Below the pieces are notes generated by a model, which saw nothing but the letters and a program-made list of their open reading frames with translations, had not been told where the DNA came from and did no database searches. A program made the position numbers and the translations under genes. A DNA stretch of 64,000 nt from Devosia pacifica (GTDB taxonomy: Bacteria; Pseudomonadota; Alphaproteobacteria; Rhizobiales; Devosiaceae), in assembly GCF_014652635.1 (NCBI RefSeq), contig NZ_BMZE01000004.1:248001-312000 (forward strand), given 5' to 3'. This document shows, one piece after another, positions 59,136-64,000 of the stretch (the stretch's first letter is position 1; each line of letters opens with the position of its first letter).

Positions 59136-59627
59136 ATGAATGGTTATGTCATTGAAGCAGCACTGCTCTTGCTCGCAGCTTTCACCATTGGGAGTGGACT
59201 GGGTGCTTTTGCCTGGCGGCTCGGCCACGACGAGCCGGCGCAGCGGCCACGCGATACAGTTGGCGATGACGAAGACCGCCATTTGAGCGAGACCAAACCG
59301 CTGCGGCACAGCGAAGAAAAACAGCAATCGGCATCTCAGCCGATTGCTGCGGCCGCAGAGCACCGTGGCGCTGTGTTTCTCGATGCGCCGCGCGCCAGCG
59401 GTAAGGATAATCTGAAGCGCATCGCCGGAATCGGCCCAAAGCTCGAGCGCACGCTCAACGAAGCGGGGATCTATCACCTGGATCAGATCGCCGGATGGAG
59501 CCTCGAAGATCGGCGTCTTCTCGATGAGCGTCTGGGGTTGCGCGGCCGCATCGAACGCGACGATTGGGTCGGCCAGGCTATACGGCTTACCCAGCCGGAG
59601 ACGGTGGCGACCGGCCCCTCTAGCTAA
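59136..59627 (+). CDS. Membrane-anchored helix-hairpin-helix protein (flap endonuclease-1-like, COG3743 type)
   Basis: A 163-residue protein: an N-terminal membrane helix (residues 4-25, ALLLLAAFTIGSGLGAFAW), a disordered middle (35-85), and a C-terminal HhH-like domain (KRIAGIGPKLERTLNEAGIYHLDQIAGW...LGLRGRIERDDWVGQA). This domain is annotated as a predicted 5' DNA nuclease in COG3743, but the same fold mainly binds DNA or protein. It is common in alphaproteobacteria near OmpA genes. Its 3' end overlaps the convergent hydrolase by 8 nt. Confidence 0.82.
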   Translation: MNGYVIEAALLLLAAFTIGSGLGAFAWRLGHDEPAQRPRDTVGDDEDRHLSETKPLRHSEEKQQSASQPIAAAAEHRGAVFLDAPRASGKDNLKRIAGIGPKLERTLNEAGIYHLDQIAGWSLEDRRLLDERLGLRGRIERDDWVGQAIRLTQPETVATGPSS

Positions 59628-60561
59628 TTAGCTCCAGCCGCGAGGTCGCGGCATGCCGTACGAACTCAGCAAGCGCCGCGATTTCCGACGGCTCGTCCAG
59701 CAGCGCCGGCGATCCTTGCCCCTTGATGACCATCGCCCTGGCATCCGGACGCCGGTGAACCATCTCCTCGAACGTTTCCCGCCGCAGCTGATTGGTAAAC
59801 TGGGTGCGAATTAGAAACAGCGGCACGTGCCGGAGCGCATCGTAAATCGGCCACTGTGCTGCCAGTACGTCGTCCAGGCTGAACTGCTTCAGAAAACTCT
59901 CAAACCTCGCGTCAAACAGCGGCCGCGCTCTGCCGCGCTTGTCGATATAGTGGCTGCGCATCGCCAACGTCTCGAGGTCCTGTTCATCCGCTCCGGGGTA
60001 ATCCCGGCCAAGAATGCGATGGAAAGCGGACAAGACGTTACTCCGCCCCTTGAGACTGTTGAGAATCTCGAGGTTCGTACGCAGTCGCACCAGCCCGCGC
60101 GGGTCGCTCAGCGGGCCGGCGTCCGAAAGGATTAGCCCCGCCACAAGCAATGGGTGGTCCCGAGCCAGCAGCATCAACGCCTGTCCGCCATAGCCCTGGC
60201 CCACAAAAACGGCACGTTCGATGCCGAGTGCCATGATCACCTGCGCGACATCTGCCGCATCATTGGGGGTGCCATATTGGCTGGCGGCCGCTCGATCGCT
60301 TGAGCGTCCGCGTCCCTGCAGATCGATCAGGACGATAGGATGATCGTCTATGAAGTCTGGGTGCGAACGAGACAGCAAGCCTTTGAAGTCGCTCATGTTG
60401 CGCTCATATCCGGCAACGCAAACCAGCGGCACCTTGCCCCGCGCCAGCGTGCCGCTGATGTGAACCGCCGCATATTCGCGCGCACGGCCCAGCGTCACCG
60501 GCACCACTGGCAGGTCACGAAAAGCCGGATGATCTTCAGGTATTTTGCGCCGCGTGAACAT
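59620..60561 (-). CDS. Alpha/beta-hydrolase fold protein lacking the nucleophile serine
   Basis: A 313-residue alpha/beta-hydrolase. The start at 60561 (MFTRRKIPEDHPAF) follows an AAGGA and begins the conserved fold; the longer frame has no fold content. The oxyanion strand (VCVAGYERNMSDF) and DLQGRGRS are present. At the nucleophile elbow the sequence is GQGYGG (residues 121-126), so residue 123, usually Ser in GxSxG, is Gly. It is thus likely non-hydrolytic or uses another residue. Function is unknown. It shares the minus strand with the lytic transglycosylase upstream (40-nt gap). Confidence 0.82.
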   Translation of the reverse strand: MFTRRKIPEDHPAFRDLPVVPVTLGRAREYAAVHISGTLARGKVPLVCVAGYERNMSDFKGLLSRSHPDFIDDHPIVLIDLQGRGRSSDRAAASQYGTPNDAADVAQVIMALGIERAVFVGQGYGGQALMLLARDHPLLVAGLILSDAGPLSDPRGLVRLRTNLEILNSLKGRSNVLSAFHRILGRDYPGADEQDLETLAMRSHYIDKRGRARPLFDARFESFLKQFSLDDVLAAQWPIYDALRHVPLFLIRTQFTNQLRRETFEEMVHRRPDARAMVIKGQGSPALLDEPSEIAALAEFVRHAATSRLELIS

Positions 60562-60601
60562 GGGGGTCCTTACCGCGTTTTGCGCGGCGCGCGAAGGTGC
60601 T

Positions 60602-62638
60602 TTAGCGGATGCGCCGCAGCGCGTCGGCAATGGTGATTGGTTCCGCTCCCAGCCGTGCGCGGTAGACGAGATAGTTTCCCAGCACCCGCTGCACATAGTG
60701 CCGCGTCTCATCGAACGGTATCAGCTCAACCCATAATACGGGATCGACATTGCCGGCGCGCGGATCGCCGTAAGCTCTTATCCACCTGTCCGCGTTGCCG
60801 GGTCCGGCATTATACGCCGCGGCAGCCAGCACCAGGGAGCCGGCATAGCGGTCGAGCTGCGCTTCAAGATACGTAGAGCCGAGCAGGAGGTTATAGTCGG
60901 CATCGCGGGTAAGTCGTGCCGCTGAATACTCGAGGCCTAGCCGATCGGCCATGTCCCTTGCGGTGCCCGGCATCAATTGCATCAGCCCGCTCGCGCCGGC
61001 GTGGGAACGCGCATCGCGCCGGAACATGCTTTCCTGGCGAACCACGGCGAACACAGCCGATCGATCTGCCGCAAGACGCGCGGTTTCAGGAATAGCTTCG
61101 ATGGGAAAGGAGTAGGGGTCGAGATCCACCCCGCGCCGGCGTGCAATTTCAGCGATCGCGATAGCAGCGTCCTGTGCGCCAAACTCCACAGCCAGCCGAG
61201 TGGCGGCAAGAAATGCTGAAGGTTGATCGAGTCCTTGCGCCCACTGTTTCAGAAGGCTCAGCGCCAGACCGGTCTCTCCATTTTCGGCCAGCAGCCTTGC
61301 CGCCTGCATCGGCTGTGCCCGTTCGAAGCCCGCGTCAGCGTCGCTAGGTGTTGGCAATGGTCGCACCGGCACGTCCTCGAGGCCGAGGGCAAGCCGCGCC
61401 AGCTGCCCATAATAGACAGTGTGATGCTGAGCGGCGACGCCATACGCCGCATCCGCTTCGGCAAAACGGCCGGCCTTCGCCAATGCGCGCCCCAGCCAGA
61501 AATGTGCCTTCGTCACGCTGTCGGGAATGGTCGTGTGCCCCGTCAGCTGCTGGAACTGTTCGACCGCGCTGTCAGCGTCGTCGAGCAGTGCCAGGGCAAT
61601 CCAGCCGGCAAGGAAATGCGCCTCGACCAAATCAACAGCCGAACCTTGGGTGAAGCCTGCTACGGCCCGATACGCCAGTTCCGGCTTGCCATCCGCCAGC
61701 AGGTCCCGTGCAATACGATTGCGCTCGGTCCACCAGACTTCAGGTGCAACAGCATCCTCCGAAGCCTTTTCAAGCCACTCCACGGCTTGCTCATAAAGCC
61801 CAGCCATCCTTGCGCGCTGAACGCGGGTAAATATGGTCACCGGATGTTCGGCATATTCGTCGGGCAAAGCATCGAGCAGCGCCTTGCCATCCGATTGCCG
61901 CCGCGCCGTTGCAGCGCGCGCTTCGATCAGCGACTTTTGTTCGTCGCTCAACCGTTCGGCCGCGCGTTCCGCCGGGCGAATGCGGTCGTGCATGAGCAAT
62001 CGTTCGACGCGCACCCAGTCGTCTTCTGCGGTCAGCAGGCCACCAAGATTTCTGGAAATTCGGTCTTCCTGCTCGTTTGTCAGCAGGTGCCCGGTCCATA
62101 AATCGCGCGCAAGCTCACTCGCTTCGTCGGTCTTACCTTCGGCCAAGTAAGCCTCGGCGAGCCTGATGCGCGCAGTCAGCGTACGCGGCATCTCGTCACC
62201 AAACCGGCTTATGATGTCGGTGTCACTGGCATCGCTGCTGAGCAGGGCCTGTTCAATGCGCAGCCGCATCAGGTCCTCATCAACAAATTCAGGCGCCTCT
62301 TCGGCAAAGACGGCGAGCGCATCGGCATCGATCGCCCCGGGCCGCGAATAGATGACTGCCCACTGCGCCGCGTGCCGCTGTACGGCGGAGGGCAGAGTGG
62401 CTGCCGTATCGAACGCAGCTTGCGCTTCACCTTCATCGAGCAGCCCCAAAGCGACCTTGAAGGCGCCCATCGACGGCGCTGAGGGCGGAGCGGGGCGCGA
62501 CGGTTCCGAGCGCACCGTGCTTGTGGTGATCGGGTCAAGTGTTTCCGTCGCCGGCGCGCGCACGGAATGCAACGTCGTGCCAACCCCAAGCGTGGTGGCG
62601 ATAATCAGGCCGGCTGCCAGAACAGTCGATCTCGGCAT
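60602..62638 (-). CDS. Soluble lytic murein transglycosylase (Slt70-like)
   Basis: A 678-residue periplasmic enzyme with a signal or anchor (MPRSTVLAAGLIIATTLGVG). Residues about 60-480 are helical TPR-like superhelix repeats (YGQLARLALG, RLAEAYLAEGKTDEA). The C-terminal SLT domain has the catalytic Glu E536 in RQESMFRRDARSHAGASGLMQLMPGTA, AYNAGPGNADRWI and FDETRHYVQRVLGNYLVYR. It cleaves peptidoglycan glycan strands to 1,6-anhydro products during cell-wall turnover. Confidence 0.94.
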   Translation of the reverse strand: MPRSTVLAAGLIIATTLGVGTTLHSVRAPATETLDPITTSTVRSEPSRPAPPSAPSMGAFKVALGLLDEGEAQAAFDTAATLPSAVQRHAAQWAVIYSRPGAIDADALAVFAEEAPEFVDEDLMRLRIEQALLSSDASDTDIISRFGDEMPRTLTARIRLAEAYLAEGKTDEASELARDLWTGHLLTNEQEDRISRNLGGLLTAEDDWVRVERLLMHDRIRPAERAAERLSDEQKSLIEARAATARRQSDGKALLDALPDEYAEHPVTIFTRVQRARMAGLYEQAVEWLEKASEDAVAPEVWWTERNRIARDLLADGKPELAYRAVAGFTQGSAVDLVEAHFLAGWIALALLDDADSAVEQFQQLTGHTTIPDSVTKAHFWLGRALAKAGRFAEADAAYGVAAQHHTVYYGQLARLALGLEDVPVRPLPTPSDADAGFERAQPMQAARLLAENGETGLALSLLKQWAQGLDQPSAFLAATRLAVEFGAQDAAIAIAEIARRRGVDLDPYSFPIEAIPETARLAADRSAVFAVVRQESMFRRDARSHAGASGLMQLMPGTARDMADRLGLEYSAARLTRDADYNLLLGSTYLEAQLDRYAGSLVLAAAAYNAGPGNADRWIRAYGDPRAGNVDPVLWVELIPFDETRHYVQRVLGNYLVYRARLGAEPITIADALRRIR

Positions 62639-62860
62639 TCGCTCGTAGGTCCTCGAGAGCTTGCGGTTAACGCGATATTACCCGGTCCGGGTGAACATTC
62701 GGTTTCGGAGCCGGTTGACGCCCCGGTTGCATGCTTGTGATCGGCGGGGCCAATCAGTATGGTGCGCGACTTCTGCACCTATGTGTGCGCGACACCATCG
62801 GGGCGTGCTTATGGCATCGCCCCGCGGCTGATTTGTGGCAAACCAAGGAAAGACTGACTC

Positions 62861-63742
62861 ATGTTGAGAGGTTCGATTACGGCACTCCTCACCCCCTTCA
62901 AGGATGGGGCGGTGGACGAGAAAGCCTACTCGGACTTTGTCGACTGGCAGATCAGGGAAGGCACGCACGGTCTCGTCCCTGTCGGTACCACCGGCGAAAG
63001 CCCGACAGTGACGCACGAAGAGCACCGGCGTGTCGTGAAGATTTGTATCGAGGCCGCCGATGGTCGCGTGCCGGTTGTGGCCGGCGCCGGGTCGAACTCG
63101 ACCGCCGAAGCTGTAGCGCTTGCGCGTTTCGCCCAGGAAGCCGGGGCCGATGCTATTCTGTCGCTTGTGCCGTACTACAACAAGCCGAACCAGGAAGGCA
63201 TTTTCCAGCACTTCTCGGCGATTGCCTCTGCGATCGACCTGCCGGTCGTGCTCTACAGCGTGCCGGGCCGCACGGTTGTCGATGTTACGGTGGATACCAT
63301 TGCTCGGCTGCGAGATGCGCATAGCAATATTATCGGCGTCAAGGATGCCACTGCCGATATGGGCAAGGCCAGCCAGGAACGCGCCAAGTTGGGAGAGGAT
63401 TTCATCCTGCTTTCTGGCGAGGACATGACCGCCCTCGGCTTCAATGCACACGGCGGAACCGGCTGCATTTCCGTGACCTCGAACGTTGCTCCGCGTCTGT
63501 GCGCGCAAATGCAGGATGCCTGCCACCAGGGTGATTTCAAGACGGCGCTGTCGATCCAGGATAGGCTGGTGCACCTTCACAGGGCGCTGTTCATCGATCC
63601 TAACCCGATAGGGGTGAAGTACGCCGCCTCGCGCCTTGGTCTTTGCCGGAACGAACTGCGTCTGCCTCTCGTTCCTGCGTCCGAAACCACGATGGCGGCT
63701 GTCGATGCCGCGCTGGTTCATGCCGGACTACTGGAGGGCTGA
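62861..63742 (+). CDS. dapA: 4-hydroxy-tetrahydrodipicolinate synthase
   Basis: A 293-residue TIM-barrel lyase. [44 protein letters not shown], the Schiff-base Lys K161 in IIGVKDAT, and [28 protein letters not shown] are all canonical. It condenses pyruvate with aspartate semialdehyde in lysine and peptidoglycan precursor synthesis. Its TGA overlaps the smpB ATG, a standard alphaproteobacterial neighbour pair. Confidence 0.97.
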   Translation: MLRGSITALLTPFKDGAVDEKAYSDFVDWQIREGTHGLVPVGTTGESPTVTHEEHRRVVKICIEAADGRVPVVAGAGSNSTAEAVALARFAQEAGADAILSLVPYYNKPNQEGIFQHFSAIASAIDLPVVLYSVPGRTVVDVTVDTIARLRDAHSNIIGVKDATADMGKASQERAKLGEDFILLSGEDMTALGFNAHGGTGCISVTSNVAPRLCAQMQDACHQGDFKTALSIQDRLVHLHRALFIDPNPIGVKYAASRLGLCRNELRLPLVPASETTMAAVDAALVHAGLLEG

Positions 63743-64000
63743 TGGCGACGAAGAAGGAAAGCAAGAGCTATATCAGCCACGGCCAGGTTGCGGACAATCG
63801 CCGCGCTCGCTTCGATTACGAGATCGGCGACACGCTCGAAGCCGGAATCGTTCTGACCGGCACAGAGGTTAAGTCGTTGCGGCTTGGAAAGGCGCAGATC
63901 GCTGAAAGCTATGCATCACCCGAGCGGGGTGAGTTGTGGTGGATCAACGCGCATATTCCCGAGTATCTCGAAGCGAATCGTTTCAACCATGAGGAAACGA
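63742..64000 (+). CDS. smpB: SsrA-binding protein SmpB, 3' truncated by window end
   Basis: The first 86 residues of Smp[49 protein letters not shown] is the N-terminal beta-barrel start that binds tmRNA for trans-translation. The gene overlaps dapA by 1 nt and continues beyond the window. Confidence 0.95.
   Translation, partial: MATKKESKSYISHGQVADNRRARFDYEIGDTLEAGIVLTGTEVKSLRLGKAQIAESYASPERGELWWINAHIPEYLEANRFNHEET

Noticed and set aside
62667-62681. CtrA-like site upstream of the lytic transglycosylase
   Set aside because: TTAA-N7-TTAC lacks the last A of the second half-site. It is a near match only and could be chance.
1-64000. CRISPR arrays, insertion sequences, tRNA and rRNA genes
   Set aside because: I looked for regularly spaced direct repeats, transposase motifs, terminal inverted repeats and cloverleaf or rRNA signatures and saw none. 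A covariance-model search would be needed to exclude small RNAs.

Overview
This 64 kb window is high-GC, densely packed chromosomal DNA from an alphaproteobacterium, most likely a halotolerant or marine member of the Hyphomicrobiales. The Devosiaceae (Pelagibacterium- or Devosia-like) are my best guess from the porin signal and N-terminus, the full ectoine/hydroxyectoine operon, the rhizobial-style stress genes, a candidate CtrA box and EcfG-type promoters. I saw no rRNA, tRNA, CRISPR array, transposase or prophage. Taxonomy is inference; the gene content below is read from the sequence.

Layout. 1-4.1 kb: a short-chain fatty acyl regulator (partial), a single-domain response regulator, a small membrane protein and a solute-symporter/histidine-kinase fusion, probably an acetate/short-chain-acid sensing module. 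4.1-12.9 kb: a sugar-acid locus with mannonate dehydratase and a complete carbohydrate ABC importer on the minus strand, divergent from two Gfo/Idh/MocA oxidoreductases and a FadR-type GntR regulator; two TGGT-AAG-ACCA operators lie between them. 13.1-18.3 kb: an ABC exporter followed by three overlapping genes (Rieske-less oxygenase, Rieske plus reductase fusion, GST-like protein) with the architecture of the NdmC-NdmD-NdmE N-demethylase. 18.3-21.7 kb: a minus-strand envelope/stress cluster (YihY/BrkB, DUF3618 protein with 11-residue repeats, holin-like protein, alanine-rich helical protein). 21.9-25.7 kb: lipid kinase, metallophosphoesterase, an orphan MalK/UgpC ATPase and tiny stress membrane proteins. 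25.7-32.3 kb: an overlapping operon for a caa3-like cytochrome oxidase that includes a triheme cytochrome c and a Na+/Ca2+-type antiporter. 32.5-35.0 kb: DUF3008 stress protein and a divergent pair of citrate-synthase homologues, one with an N-terminal HTH.

35.0-40.7 kb: MarR regulator and ectABCD-ask, ending in a strong terminator. 40.8-43.7 kb: PdxA-family dehydrogenase convergent with a 3-oxo-tetronate decarboxylase/kinase pair. 43.8-54.6 kb: LacI regulator divergent from a sugar ABC importer lacking its own ATPase, a GH38 alpha-mannosidase, a GntR/UTRA regulator, a SIS-domain sugar-phosphate enzyme and NagA; together these suggest uptake and use of mannose- and GlcNAc-containing glycans. 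54.6-64 kb: an SDR, a porin with a CtrA-like box upstream, an OmpA protein with three internal repeats, a helix-hairpin-helix protein, an alpha/beta-hydrolase homologue without its nucleophile serine, a soluble lytic transglycosylase, dapA and the start of smpB.

The most interesting system is the NdmCDE-like operon at 15.1-18.3 kb: the cluster-binding lobe of the Rieske domain is missing from the catalytic subunit and a complete Rieske domain sits on the reductase, with a GST-fold partner encoded next to it. Other items worth a second look are the antiporter embedded in the oxidase operon, the HTH-citrate synthase pair over a short palindromic region, paired LacI operators linking two catabolic loci, and hairpins after the binding-protein gene in both sugar ABC operons.
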